Shown piece after piece: positions 9,235 through 17,465 of a stretch of DNA of 64,000 nt. The position numbers and the translations under genes were made by a program. Position 1 is the first letter of the stretch; the number at the start of each line of letters is the position of its first letter. Source of the stretch: Deltaproteobacteria bacterium (GTDB lineage Bacteria > Myxococcota > Kuafuiibacteriia > Kuafuiibacteriales > Kuafuiibacteriaceae); the NCBI GenBank assembly GCA_016713425.1, contig JADJPE010000005.1:4500501-4564500 (forward strand), in the 5' to 3' direction. The notes beneath the pieces are model-generated. The model saw only the letters and a program-made list of their open reading frames with translations, was not told the origin of the DNA and searched no databases.

Positions 9235-10187
9235 TCTCGAACCACGGGGCGGAGAACAGCAATCCCCTTCAAGGCCGTTCTTGCCGCGACGAGGACGCCG
9301 CTGAGCAGCGCGCCCGCCAGGAATGCGGCCGGGCCCGCGAGATGCGCGCGTGGTCGCGGCGCCGATCTCGTGACATCGGGTCCGGAAACCAGCAGCGTTT
9401 TCCGCGCGGCCGCAACAACCCGCCTGTTCTCAAGATCGGCGACTCGGTCCGCGATGGTGATGAGATCGGTCGCTGTATTCGGCTGTACGAGCGTTTCGTC
9501 GGCGCGGTCCGCGGGGGTTGCGGGCGGCTGGCTGGCGCGGCGGGCGCGCTCCGCCAAGAGTGCGTCGAGTAGATGCTGATAGGCCTTCGCTTGGTTGAGA
9601 CTCAAGGACTGGAGCTCGGCGAAACGCTCGGAATGATCGGCAAGGATGGTTGCGATCGCCCGATCGGCGAGTTGGGTGACCAACGTCTTCGAACCGCCTT
9701 CGATCTTCAGTGTGACCGTCCGGTTTGCCTCGACCGAGCTCGAGACGTGGAGGGTGTCTAAGAATTCGGCGCGCGCCAAGGCCGTAAGTGCGCAAAACTC
9801 AGCCGGCGGCATCGGCGATTCGTTGGGCGTTGTTGTCGTATTCGCGGGCGTTGTCGTACTTGGTGCCCCAACCGGAGTGCCCGTCGTGTTCTTGCTGCAG
9901 GCCTTGTCGTCTGGGTACTGAGCGAGTGTGAGAAACTGGGACTTTGAGGCAAGCCTTCGGGCAAGATTTCCTGGTTCCTCCAAGAAGCCAAGCGGGGGCA
10001 CTGAGCCTACGTAAAGTTGAGCGTCGGCGATGTAAACGGGTTGACGCAGAAGCACGAGCGGCATTGCGGCACCTCCGCAAAGAATCGCCGTCACGAGAAT
10101 CGTTCCCCGTTTATCAAACAAAGCCCAAAGGACCTCGGTGATCGAGGGCAAGCCGCCTGTGGGTGGGGTACCATCGGACTGATTCAC
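9231..10187 (-). CDS. Wzz/chain-length-determinant-like membrane protein
   Basis: A 318-residue protein with the layout of polysaccharide co-polymerases: a transmembrane helix near residues 30-50 (TILVTAILCGGAAMPLVLL), a periplasmic region with strands (YIADAQLYVG) and a long helical segment (LSLNQAKAYQHLLDALLAERARR), and a second transmembrane helix near 285-305. Chain-length determinants of this type set polymer size together with Wzy. A Thr/Pro/Asn-rich insert around residues 105-125 and an Ala/Pro segment near 225 are low-complexity additions not usual in the family. It is the first gene of the operon with the Wzy-like protein and GT4. Sequence motifs are weak, so the call rests on topology and context. 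Confidence 0.65.
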   Translation of the reverse strand: MNQSDGTPPTGGLPSITEVLWALFDKRGTILVTAILCGGAAMPLVLLRQPVYIADAQLYVGSVPPLGFLEEPGNLARRLASKSQFLTLAQYPDDKACSKNTTGTPVGAPSTTTPANTTTTPNESPMPPAEFCALTALARAEFLDTLHVSSSVEANRTVTLKIEGGSKTLVTQLADRAIATILADHSERFAELQSLSLNQAKAYQHLLDALLAERARRASQPPATPADRADETLVQPNTATDLITIADRVADLENRRVVAAARKTLLVSGPDVTRSAPRPRAHLAGPAAFLAGALLSGVLVAARTALKGIAVLRPVVRE

Positions 10188-10533
10188 GCTCTCTCCTCAG
10201 ACACGGTCTAATGCGTGCTCAGCGCTAGCTGTTACGCCCTGGTCTGTCAAACGGGCAGATAGGCATCGCCGATTCGGGCGATCGATCTCATACGCCACCC
10301 GCGCGGTTCCATGATGGCGTTTCGTGGCCAATCTCATCGCGCGGATCATCGGATGGGGCCGAACGACGCTCACGATGGGGTGGCGCGTCTCTTCGGGTCA
10401 CGCTGGGGTCACGTTGGGCCGCACCGGAAAGGCGTTGGCGACGCACCGGAAAGGAGTTGGAGACGCACCGGAAAGGCGTTGGAGACGCACCGGCGGTTGA
10501 CAATGCGTCCGTCGCACGGCAACAGAGGCCCCG
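10188..10533. promoter_or_regulatory. Divergent intergenic region with 22-bp direct repeats
   Basis: This 346-bp gap separates the minus-strand Wzz-like operon from the plus-strand GT2 operon, so it must hold both promoters. No gene is seen in it. Three full copies and one partial copy of a 22-bp unit (CGCACCGGAAAGGCGTTGG plus 3 bases) start at 10420, 10442, 10464 and 10486, ending about 40 bp before the GT2 start. A spacing near two helical turns would suit a repeated operator, but simple repeat expansion is equally possible. I see no convincing -35/-10 pair. Confidence 0.5.
10420..10493. repeat. 22-bp direct repeats, 3.4 copies
   Basis: Units begin at 10420, 10442, 10464 and 10486 with core CGCACCGGAAAGG; copies two and three differ from the first at one or two positions, and the fourth is only the first eight bases. 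The array is immediately upstream of the GT2 gene. Confidence 0.9.
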
Positions 10534-11409
10534 ATGCTTCGCTACGTTCTCGTGACGCCCGCACGGAACGAGGAAGAGACGCTGCCGGCGACCATCTCCG
10601 CTGTCGCCGCGCAAACGATTCTCCCGGTCAAGTGGGTGATCGTGAGCGATGGCTCGACCGACCGGACCGATGAAATTGGGAGAGCCGCCGCGCTCCAGTT
10701 CGGCTTCATCGAATTCATCTCCGCATCGGGGAGCGGACAACGAAGTTTCGGGTCGAAGGTCAAAGCCATCGAAGCTGGGTTGGGCCGGTTGTCTGGCTAC
10801 GCCTACGACTTGATCGGCAACCTGGATGCCGACGTCACCTTCGCGCCCGACTACTTCGAAGCCCTCGTGAGCCGCATGGCGGCTACGCCTTCGATCGGAA
10901 TCGCGGGCGGCTGGATCTTCGAAAAGATCGACGCATCTTTCGTTCCTCAGAACAACAGCGCAAGCAGCGTCGCAGGGGCCGTTCAGATGTTTCGGCGCGA
11001 GTGCTTTGAGCAGATTGGCGGATACCTTCCATTGCCGTCGGGAGGCATCGACGCCGCGGCTGAGATCCTCGCACGGATGCACGGATGGGCGGTAAGATCG
11101 TACGAAGATTTGCGCGTTCTTCATCACCGTGAGGTTTCGCGTGGTCGAGGGAGTCTACTTCGCGAGCGCTTTCGACAAGGTGGCACCCACTATGCGCTTG
11201 GCTACAGTCCAGTGTTTCAGCTCCTCCGAGGCGTCTTGCGCCTCCGAGACCGTCCCTATGTCGTGGGGAGTGCTTGCACGCTCGGAGGTTATGTTTGGGC
11301 GATTTGTTCGGGGAAACCGCACGTTTTGCCGGACGACGCGGTGGCTTTTCTCCGGAAAGAACAGATGGGCCGCTTGAGAGAGACGGTAAGGCGTCTCGCG
11401 AAGAGATGA
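10534..11409 (+). CDS. GT2-family glycosyltransferase
   Basis: A 291-residue GT-A-fold enzyme. The first strand and nucleotide-binding segment (YVLVTPARNEEETL), the conserved VSDGSTDRT and the metal-binding-type NLDADVTF are typical of GT2 glycosyltransferases; MFRRECFEQIGGY follows in the acceptor-side region. It is predicted to be cytoplasmic or peripheral, as no strong membrane helix is seen. Its stop codon overlaps the ATG of the following Wzy-like gene (ATGA at 11406-11409), so the two are translationally coupled. This pair runs opposite to the other genes of the block and converges on the glycosyltransferase at 12704-13912. Confidence 0.9.
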   Translation: MLRYVLVTPARNEEETLPATISAVAAQTILPVKWVIVSDGSTDRTDEIGRAAALQFGFIEFISASGSGQRSFGSKVKAIEAGLGRLSGYAYDLIGNLDADVTFAPDYFEALVSRMAATPSIGIAGGWIFEKIDASFVPQNNSASSVAGAVQMFRRECFEQIGGYLPLPSGGIDAAAEILARMHGWAVRSYEDLRVLHHREVSRGRGSLLRERFRQGGTHYALGYSPVFQLLRGVLRLRDRPYVVGSACTLGGYVWAICSGKPHVLPDDAVAFLRKEQMGRLRETVRRLAKR

Positions 11410-12695
11410 CCAAGACGCGCGCTGAATCTGCGACGCTTCTGATCTTTGCGGTCTATGCGGCCTTTCTTGGAACGTTCGAGGGGCCGGCCGAGATTGCCTG
11501 CATCGTACTGCTCGTCCTTGCCCTCATGACGGGCGGTTTGACGAGACCGCGAGTCGGTCATGCTTTGATTCTTCTTTGGTTCTTGACGGGCTACGTGGGG
11601 ACGCTCAGCTCGACGGTTCATGTGTCTTCGGAAAACAAGCTTCGTCCACTGCTTGCGCTGGCCTTCCTTATCGGCGTCGATGTGTTGCCAAGGCTGAGTG
11701 AGGATGGGCTCCGCGTTGTGGCGAAGGCCTTCGTTGCCGCGCTTGTCGTCAGCGGACTGTATGGCATTCTCCAGGTCTTCTTCGCGCCCTTTCCGTGGGA
11801 CAGCTTCTTGGCTGCGCAACCCGATTCACCCCAGACGATGGTGCCGGGCTATACTTGGATCGGTCGACGGGCTGCCAGCGGCCTATTCTATAATCGGCTG
11901 AAGCTCGCGCACGTGGGTGTCGTGGGAATGTTCGTTCTTGCTTTCGTTCTCTGGTCGGGGCGCAAGCAAGGCCATCGACCGGTCGCCGGCGTTGTTTCAC
12001 CCGTCGTCCTCGTTTCGACGATCGGCGGCGTGATTCTGGCCGTGGCGATCGCGCTGACCTACGCACGCGCGGCCTTGGTGGCGTTTGGTCTCGGGCTTAG
12101 TGTGGTTGTTCTGGTGATGGCTCGCAGACGTTTGCTCTACTATGCATCGGCGAGCGTCGTCTTGATTCTGGCGGTGCTGCTTGTCGCGCCCGGAGGTCTT
12201 GAGCGTGTGCAAGGTCTTTCGGAGGCCCTGGCGGTTCGAGCTCGAATTTTGGCCCGCGCGTGGACGATTTTTTCCAAGCATCCAATTTTCGGCGTTGGAC
12301 ACGGTCTGTATTCGCATGCGGCGTCGGCGCTCCCGAGTACCGGCAATGTGACTCACCTCGTCGATCCTCACAACTTGGTTGCGCAGGTCTTGACGGAAAC
12401 CGGTCTCGTGGGCGCGTTCGGATTTCTCGGCGTTTTGGCGCTTGCGTTCTGGTCGCTGTTTCGCCGCGTGTACAGTGCTCGCGATGAAAGCTCTGCCCGA
12501 GGCGTTCTCGACCGGGTCGCGTTGGCGAATTTGGTGGCTGTCGTTGTTCTTGGTCTTGTTCACTTCCCTCTTCATCATGCGCCGACAGCGCTTCTGTTTT
12601 GGATGGCCGTCGGCGTCGGATGTTCCGGACGGATGGACGGGCGGATGGACGGGCGGATGGACGAACGGATGCACGGACGGCCCGGCTGCGGCTGA
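11406..12695 (+). CDS. O-antigen ligase/polymerase-like membrane protein (second copy)
   Basis: A 429-residue polytopic membrane protein of the Wzy_C/O-antigen ligase type. There are about ten hydrophobic helices, a loop with ARAWTIFSKHPIFGVGHGLY, and then LVDPHNLVAQVLTETGLVGA, the conserved His-containing motif before the last helices. The ATG at 11406 is chosen because it overlaps the GT2 stop; a longer frame from 11274 would overlap GT2 by over 130 bp and adds only Arg-rich sequence. The last 20 residues are Gly-Arg-Met-Asp units encoded by a 12-bp tandem repeat, so the C-terminus seems extended by repeat expansion. It may be ligase to the other protein's polymerase, or the reverse. Confidence 0.85.
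   Translation: MTKTRAESATLLIFAVYAAFLGTFEGPAEIACIVLLVLALMTGGLTRPRVGHALILLWFLTGYVGTLSSTVHVSSENKLRPLLALAFLIGVDVLPRLSEDGLRVVAKAFVAALVVSGLYGILQVFFAPFPWDSFLAAQPDSPQTMVPGYTWIGRRAASGLFYNRLKLAHVGVVGMFVLAFVLWSGRKQGHRPVAGVVSPVVLVSTIGGVILAVAIALTYARAALVAFGLGLSVVVLVMARRRLLYYASASVVLILAVLLVAPGGLERVQGLSEALAVRARILARAWTIFSKHPIFGVGHGLYSHAASALPSTGNVTHLVDPHNLVAQVLTETGLVGAFGFLGVLALAFWSLFRRVYSARDESSARGVLDRVALANLVAVVVLGLVHFPLHHAPTALLFWMAVGVGCSGRMDGRMDGRMDERMHGRPGCG
12629..12680. repeat. 12-bp in-frame tandem repeat at the 3' end of the second Wzy-like gene
   Basis: Three to four copies of a GGATGGACGGGC-type unit encode a Gly-Arg-Met-Asp tail immediately before the stop codon. Confidence 0.85.
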
Positions 12696-12703
12696 CAGCT
12701 GCT

Positions 12704-13912
12704 TCATCCACCTCTTTGTGCGCGTGAGCGCCTGCGCGCGTAGATGCGTTCGATGACGCCTCGCACGCGATCGACAAAGTGCCGGGTCCTGGCGACAGCC
12801 GCGAGCATCGGCTCCAAGCGGGCGGCGTGGTGAGCGAGCGCTTCGTCGAGCATGGGTGGTGATGCCTGGGGTAGCGGCGGGTTGAAGGACGACTCGCCGG
12901 GAGGTCGTTGTCGTTGTCGTTGTCGTGGATGCGGTTGTGGTTGTGGTTGTGGTTGTGGTTGTGGACGTGGATGCTGTCGAGGCTGCGGGGGCTGCGGGGG
13001 CTGCGGGGGATGGGTGGCTTGGGGTGTCCGCGATGCGTTGACGCGCGCGCTCTCAACGAGCACCTGAGCGATTTCTTGCGCACGGTGCGTGTAGGTGTGT
13101 TTGGCCTGGGCTTCTTCGTACCCTTGCTGCGCGATGGTTGCTCGCTGCTCGTTCGCTTGCAGGAAGTGCCGAGCCTTCTCGATGAGCGACTCGATCGAAT
13201 CGGCCTCGACCAGATGGTGGCCGTCGATGAAGGGCGACTCAACGGATAACCGTTCAGAGAGTACGAAGGCGCCGCATCCTAGCGCCTCGAAGATCCGCGT
13301 TTCGGTGTCGAGTGCTTCCTCGGCATGGATATTGAGCACGATTCGGGCGCGGTTGAAGAGGTCGACCATCTGCTGTGCATAGGCGTTGGTTTGGGTTACT
13401 CGGATCGATGCATTCATACGGTCGAGGAGCTGCCGTCGTCTGGGTGTTACGTTCCCGACGAAGAGGACGTCGATGTCTTTCGGCTTTTCGATACATCGCA
13501 CATGGAGGTCCTCGTCGAAGCCGTTAAGGAGGACAGAAACGTTGTCCTTCGTTTGCCAACCTCGCTGGATTAGGGTCTGCTTGCAGGCAACGGAATGAAC
13601 GAAGACGTGAGCAAAGCAGTCCGAGCGAAGCAATGCGTCTTGGTCGGTGCGCCGGGCGAGCAGCTCTGTGGCCCAGAAGACCCTCGGTCGCTGGATGGCG
13701 CGGATGGTTGACACGGGGAAATGATCACCTCTCTGTAGAAACACGACATCACAGTCGCCGACGGCTCGAATCGCTTTGGTGAGGTGCGCGCGATGACGTC
13801 GAAAGTCGATGGAGACAGGATCATGGCCGTTGCGCCGAAATCCACGCTCGACGAAGACCTCGGCCCCCCAGCCGGCGTTTTCTTGGATCGCATTCAGGTA
13901 GAGGATTCGCAT
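12704..13912 (-). CDS. CgeB-like glycosyltransferase with Pro/Gln-rich tail
   Basis: A 402-residue protein starting MRILYLNAIQENAGWGAE at the ATG at 13912; a longer frame upstream lies across the neighbouring flippase gene and is rejected. The C-terminal half of the catalytic part has VLFVGNVTPRRRQLLDRM and TETRIFEALGCGAFVLSE, the pattern of the glycosyltransferase 1_2/CgeB group, so it is probably a nucleotide-sugar-dependent transferase. From about residue 290 the protein becomes Pro/Gln/His/Arg-rich, encoded by 6- and 9-bp repeats at 12905-13010, then ends in a helical segment rich in Arg. It is the last gene of the asnB, flippase, glycosyltransferase group and converges with the GT2/Wzy pair. 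Confidence 0.8.
   Translation of the reverse strand: MRILYLNAIQENAGWGAEVFVERGFRRNGHDPVSIDFRRHRAHLTKAIRAVGDCDVVFLQRGDHFPVSTIRAIQRPRVFWATELLARRTDQDALLRSDCFAHVFVHSVACKQTLIQRGWQTKDNVSVLLNGFDEDLHVRCIEKPKDIDVLFVGNVTPRRRQLLDRMNASIRVTQTNAYAQQMVDLFNRARIVLNIHAEEALDTETRIFEALGCGAFVLSERLSVESPFIDGHHLVEADSIESLIEKARHFLQANEQRATIAQQGYEEAQAKHTYTHRAQEIAQVLVESARVNASRTPQATHPPQPPQPPQPRQHPRPQPQPQPQPQPHPRQRQRQRPPGESSFNPPLPQASPPMLDEALAHHAARLEPMLAAVARTRHFVDRVRGVIERIYARRRSRAQRGG
12905..13010. repeat. 6-bp and 9-bp in-frame repeats in the CgeB-like gene
   Basis: On the plus strand, a GTCGTT array (about 12905-12926) is followed by a GGTTGT array (about 12933-12962) and three copies of GCTGCGGGG (about 12982-13008). On the coding strand they give the Arg-Gln, Pro-Gln and Pro-Pro-Gln stretches of the protein tail. 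Three different repeat units in 100 bp point to repeated slippage events. Confidence 0.9.
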
Positions 13913-13986
13913 GGCCTTCGAACCGTAGTGTTGGCGCCGCCGTTCGTCCAACGAGATTCGCGGTATTGCCCCTGGGCCTGTGGCGC

Positions 13987-15474
13987 TCAGCCTGATCGCA
14001 TGCGCGCGAATCTGCGGCGAATCAGGTTCTTTTCTTCGGGGACGAAAAAACCAAAGATCCACAGCGAAGCGCCGTAGAGCGCCGTGAAGAGGATTGATGC
14101 GCCGACCGCGCTCCGGAAGGAACGGGCAGGTTCGCCCAAGAAGACAAGCCAAACAACAGATGCTCCGGCCGCCGTTCCAAGAAACTGTGGGACCAGCGCG
14201 CGCATGAACGCAAAGGATGGCCAGTTGAACTTGACCGCGGCGCCGATGGCGAGAGCGAAAGACGCCTCGGCGAGCAATGTGGCGGTGGCGCTTCCTCGAG
14301 CGCCGTGACGTGGGATCAGCCAAAGATTCGCAATGATGAGCACGAACGATGCGAAGACGGCCGCGTAGATCCGGAGTCGATTGGCGTCGCGCGTCGTAAG
14401 GACGCCACCGAGCGCATAGTTGATGCACTGAAGAGCAGGAAACCAGGCGAGCGTACGCATGATGGGCGCCGCGCCGACATATCGAGAACCGAGCAAGATG
14501 TGGATGATCTGGTCCGCGGTGAGGAAGACCAACCCTGAGAGCAGAAATCCGACCCCGGTGAGATAACGAAGCATCCCTCGGGAGGTCGCGTCAAACCGTT
14601 GAGGATCAGAGACGCCTTGCTTGAACATGCGCGGCATCAGGACGGTCGAGACGACTTGCGGGAGCACATAGAGGAACGCAACGGGGCGGAGTGCAGCGCC
14701 GAATAGACCGACCTCCGAGGGGGTGCTTAGGCGTTCGAGAAGGACGACGGAGGCTTGCTGAAGGACGATGTAGAAGAGGCCCAAGATCCCAAAGGATGCG
14801 CTCTCGTGAAGGATGTTCGGAATCCGTCGTAGACTCCACTTGGGCCGAACACCGCGGAGCGCGAGCCAGAGGATAGCCGGAAACGGAAGGCACGCGGCGA
14901 GAAGCTGTGAGCGGACGACACTCTCGAGCGTTCCGAAGAAGGTGACGGCGAAAATTACGGCTGCGAGTGCGAGAGCCGATGCGCCAGCCTGGAAGATCGC
15001 GAGGAGGTGCATTCGTTCGAGCCCTTGGAGCACGGCGAGCGGAATTTGTTGTGCGGTGGTGAGCGTGATGGTGAGCCCGACGATCGCGATACAGCCGAAA
15101 AGGCGAGGATCATGCTCAAGGTGGCGAGATACGAACAAGGTGCCGCCGTAGGCGGCAAGCACGAGCACGCCTTGAATGATGTAGCCGCCGCCGACGATCT
15201 CGCGGGTGGACGACTCCTCTCGGGAGATGGACCGCAAGACGACCTGCGAGGTTCCAGCGTCAGCAAACATCGCGCCAAGCGAAGCGAAGGAGAAGGCGGC
15301 CGTGTATAGGCCAAACTCTTCGACGCCAAGCTCGCGGGCGATGATGATGAGGGTGAGTGCGCCCAGTCCTCGCCAGACGAAACGTGCGCCCGCGAGAGAA
15401 AGAATGCGCAGGATGAGCCCCGTTCTCGCGCTGTGTACTTTGGATTCGGATTCCGTGGGAAGTTGGGTGCTCAT
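13987..15474 (-). CDS. Polysaccharide flippase (Wzx-type, MOP superfamily)
   Basis: A 495-residue polytopic protein, with about 12-14 predicted transmembrane helices spread over its whole length. The N-terminal segment ALTLIIIARELGVEEFGLY and the later RYLTGVGFLLSGLVF match the usual pattern of Polysacc_synt flippases, where the first helix is followed by R.LG..EFG.Y. Such proteins move lipid-linked oligosaccharide units to the periplasmic side of the inner membrane. The ATG overlaps the stop of asnB by 4 bp (15471-15474), and the CgeB-like glycosyltransferase follows after 74 bp, so the three form one transcription unit. With the Wzy- and Wzz-like genes nearby it completes a Wzx/Wzy-type set. 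Confidence 0.88.
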   Translation of the reverse strand: MSTQLPTESESKVHSARTGLILRILSLAGARFVWRGLGALTLIIIARELGVEEFGLYTAAFSFASLGAMFADAGTSQVVLRSISREESSTREIVGGGYIIQGVLVLAAYGGTLFVSRHLEHDPRLFGCIAIVGLTITLTTAQQIPLAVLQGLERMHLLAIFQAGASALALAAVIFAVTFFGTLESVVRSQLLAACLPFPAILWLALRGVRPKWSLRRIPNILHESASFGILGLFYIVLQQASVVLLERLSTPSEVGLFGAALRPVAFLYVLPQVVSTVLMPRMFKQGVSDPQRFDATSRGMLRYLTGVGFLLSGLVFLTADQIIHILLGSRYVGAAPIMRTLAWFPALQCINYALGGVLTTRDANRLRIYAAVFASFVLIIANLWLIPRHGARGSATATLLAEASFALAIGAAVKFNWPSFAFMRALVPQFLGTAAGASVVWLVFLGEPARSFRSAVGASILFTALYGASLWIFGFFVPEEKNLIRRRFARMRSG

Positions 15475-17339
15475 GCGCTCACACCAAACGCTCGCGCCCA
15501 GGCGTCGATGGTTAGAAGAAGAAAGAGCGCACGCCTACGGTTGCTTCGGCCGCTGAGGTGCTCTCGCACGATCGTGGTGAGCGCGTCGGGCTCGAACCAT
15601 TGCGCGAGGGGTGTGTCACCTCGCAGGAGTCGGGCTTCGAGTGTCGTACGGAGACTCTGTCGGAGCCAGCGATCCATGGGATTCGTGAATCCGAGCTTCT
15701 TTCGGGTGAGGATCTCGGCGGGAAGGCGGTTTGCCATGGCACGACGATGAACGCGCTTCGTCTCGAAGCCTCGGCGCCCCAACCGAATCTTGAGGGCGTC
15801 GGGGAAGCTCTCGACAAGCTCCACGAGACGATGGTCGACAAAAGGAACACGCAGCTCGAGTCCGTGGGCCATCGAGAGCTTGTCCGCAATGAGCAGGAGC
15901 TCATCGGGAAGCCAGACTCGCGTGTCCGTGTAGAGCATTCGCCCGAGAGGCGAGAGTGAATTGACTTCGTCGTGCTTCGCCCGAATGGGTGCGGCTACAT
16001 CTGGACGCCCGCTGCTTCGGAGCGCCGTCCGAAGGAGCTGCGCCTTCTCTTCCTCCTGAAAAACGGCATACATGCGCACAGCACGTCGAACGGGGTCGTG
16101 TTCGCCCAAGGACATGAGCGCGCGCTTCGCCTTCTCCGGCATCGAATGGGCAAAGGGCCAAGCCGATAGTTGTGATGCTCGAAGGGCTGGGAACCGGAGC
16201 CGGCCGAAAAGAGAAGCGACGAGCTCGCCCTTGTAGCGATCGTATCCGGCGAGAGGTTCGTCGGCGCCTTGTCCTGATAGCACGACTTTGACGTGCCTTC
16301 TTGCAAGTTGAGAGAGAAAATGGGTCGCAATGGCCGAGTCGTTCAGCAGAGGCTCTTCGAGTTGGCGCGCATATTGGTCGAGGTAGCCGGCGTAATCGTC
16401 CGGGCCTATCGTGATCGCGTGGTGAACGGCGCCGAAGTGTTCGGCCGTCTTGAGCGCAAGGGGAATCTCGTTGTCCTGGGTGTCGCCGCCCGCGAAACTG
16501 ACGGTGAACGTGTGCACGTCACGTCGCTTCATCGAATGGAGGATGGCTGCGGAGTCGAGTCCGCCCGACAAAAAGAGTCCAACGGGGACATCGCTCACCA
16601 TGCGGAGCCGTACGGAATCGTCGAAGGTCGCGGAAAAGACTTCGACCGCTTCTTCCTCGGTCCAGCGTTGCTGTGCGGTGGTTGGGTTCCAATACCGTCT
16701 GAGTTCGAAATGTTTGTTTCTGACGATCGCAACGTGACCGGGGGGGAGCTTCTTGACCGAAACGAACAAGGTTCGTGGTGCGGGAACGAAGCGATAGGTC
16801 AACAACTGGTCGAGCGCGATCGGGTCGAGCGTCCGAGAAACCTCGGGATGTTCGAGAAGCGCCCTGATCTCGGAGGCGAAAACGTATCCGTCGGACGTTT
16901 GAGCGTAGTAAACCGGTTTGACGCCCAGCCGATCACGCACGACGACGAGTTGTTCCGAGCGGCCGTCCCAGATCGCGGCCCCCCACATCCCGACAACATC
17001 GCGCAGCCCGTCGATCCCTCGTTCTTCGTATACGCGCAGAAAAACTTCGGTGTCGCTTTGCGTCCGCCATGGACCAGGTAGATCTGGGAAGAGTGCTTGG
17101 TAGTTGTAGGCCTCGCCGTTGAAAACGATCGACACGCGGGGGTCTCGTCCTTGGAGCGGTTGAATGCCGCCTTCGAGATCGATGATGGCAAGTCGCCTAT
17201 GGCCAAGGCCGCAGCCAGGCGCGAGCAGAACGCCTCGCCCGTCGGGACCTCGATGCGCGATGCTGTCCGTCATGCGATCGAGGAGCGCTGGGTCGACGGG
17301 GCGTCGGCTGTTTTGGAAGAGCGCTACAAATCCGCACAT
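15471..17339 (-). CDS. asnB: Asparagine synthase, glutamine-hydrolysing (AsnB)
   Basis: A 622-residue protein of the usual AsnB length. The N-terminal glutamine amidotransferase domain begins MCGFVALFQ with the catalytic Cys2 and has the AHRGPDGRG and FNGEAYNYQ motifs. The C-terminal synthetase domain has the ATP pyrophosphatase loop SGGLDSAAIL and later VVLSGQGADEPLAGYDRY and ELRVPFVDHRLVELV. The enzyme makes asparagine from aspartate using glutamine nitrogen and ATP. In polysaccharide clusters AsnB-like proteins are also thought to amidate sugar carboxyl groups, and its place as first gene of the flippase operon favours such a role here (inference). All key residues appear intact. Confidence 0.93.
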   Translation of the reverse strand: MCGFVALFQNSRRPVDPALLDRMTDSIAHRGPDGRGVLLAPGCGLGHRRLAIIDLEGGIQPLQGRDPRVSIVFNGEAYNYQALFPDLPGPWRTQSDTEVFLRVYEERGIDGLRDVVGMWGAAIWDGRSEQLVVVRDRLGVKPVYYAQTSDGYVFASEIRALLEHPEVSRTLDPIALDQLLTYRFVPAPRTLFVSVKKLPPGHVAIVRNKHFELRRYWNPTTAQQRWTEEEAVEVFSATFDDSVRLRMVSDVPVGLFLSGGLDSAAILHSMKRRDVHTFTVSFAGGDTQDNEIPLALKTAEHFGAVHHAITIGPDDYAGYLDQYARQLEEPLLNDSAIATHFLSQLARRHVKVVLSGQGADEPLAGYDRYKGELVASLFGRLRFPALRASQLSAWPFAHSMPEKAKRALMSLGEHDPVRRAVRMYAVFQEEEKAQLLRTALRSSGRPDVAAPIRAKHDEVNSLSPLGRMLYTDTRVWLPDELLLIADKLSMAHGLELRVPFVDHRLVELVESFPDALKIRLGRRGFETKRVHRRAMANRLPAEILTRKKLGFTNPMDRWLRQSLRTTLEARLLRGDTPLAQWFEPDALTTIVREHLSGRSNRRRALFLLLTIDAWARAFGVSA

Positions 17340-17465
17340 GCCTGAGCCCGTTCCTTGTCGGTGTCTTGTTGCGTGCTCACCACGGCCCGGCTCTCTTCGT
17401 TTCGTTGACCGGTGTCGCCTTTCGAGGGCGGACGACAGGGCGACAAGAGGGCCGCGTAGACGACG

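Noticed and set aside
10420..10493. A CRISPR array
   Set aside because: The units are contiguous with no spacers and number fewer than four; no cas gene is in the window.
12097..13242. A 381-residue minus-strand frame spanning the end of the second Wzy-like gene
   Set aside because: It is Arg/Ser/His-rich and crosses two better-supported genes; it results from the repeats at 12905-13010.
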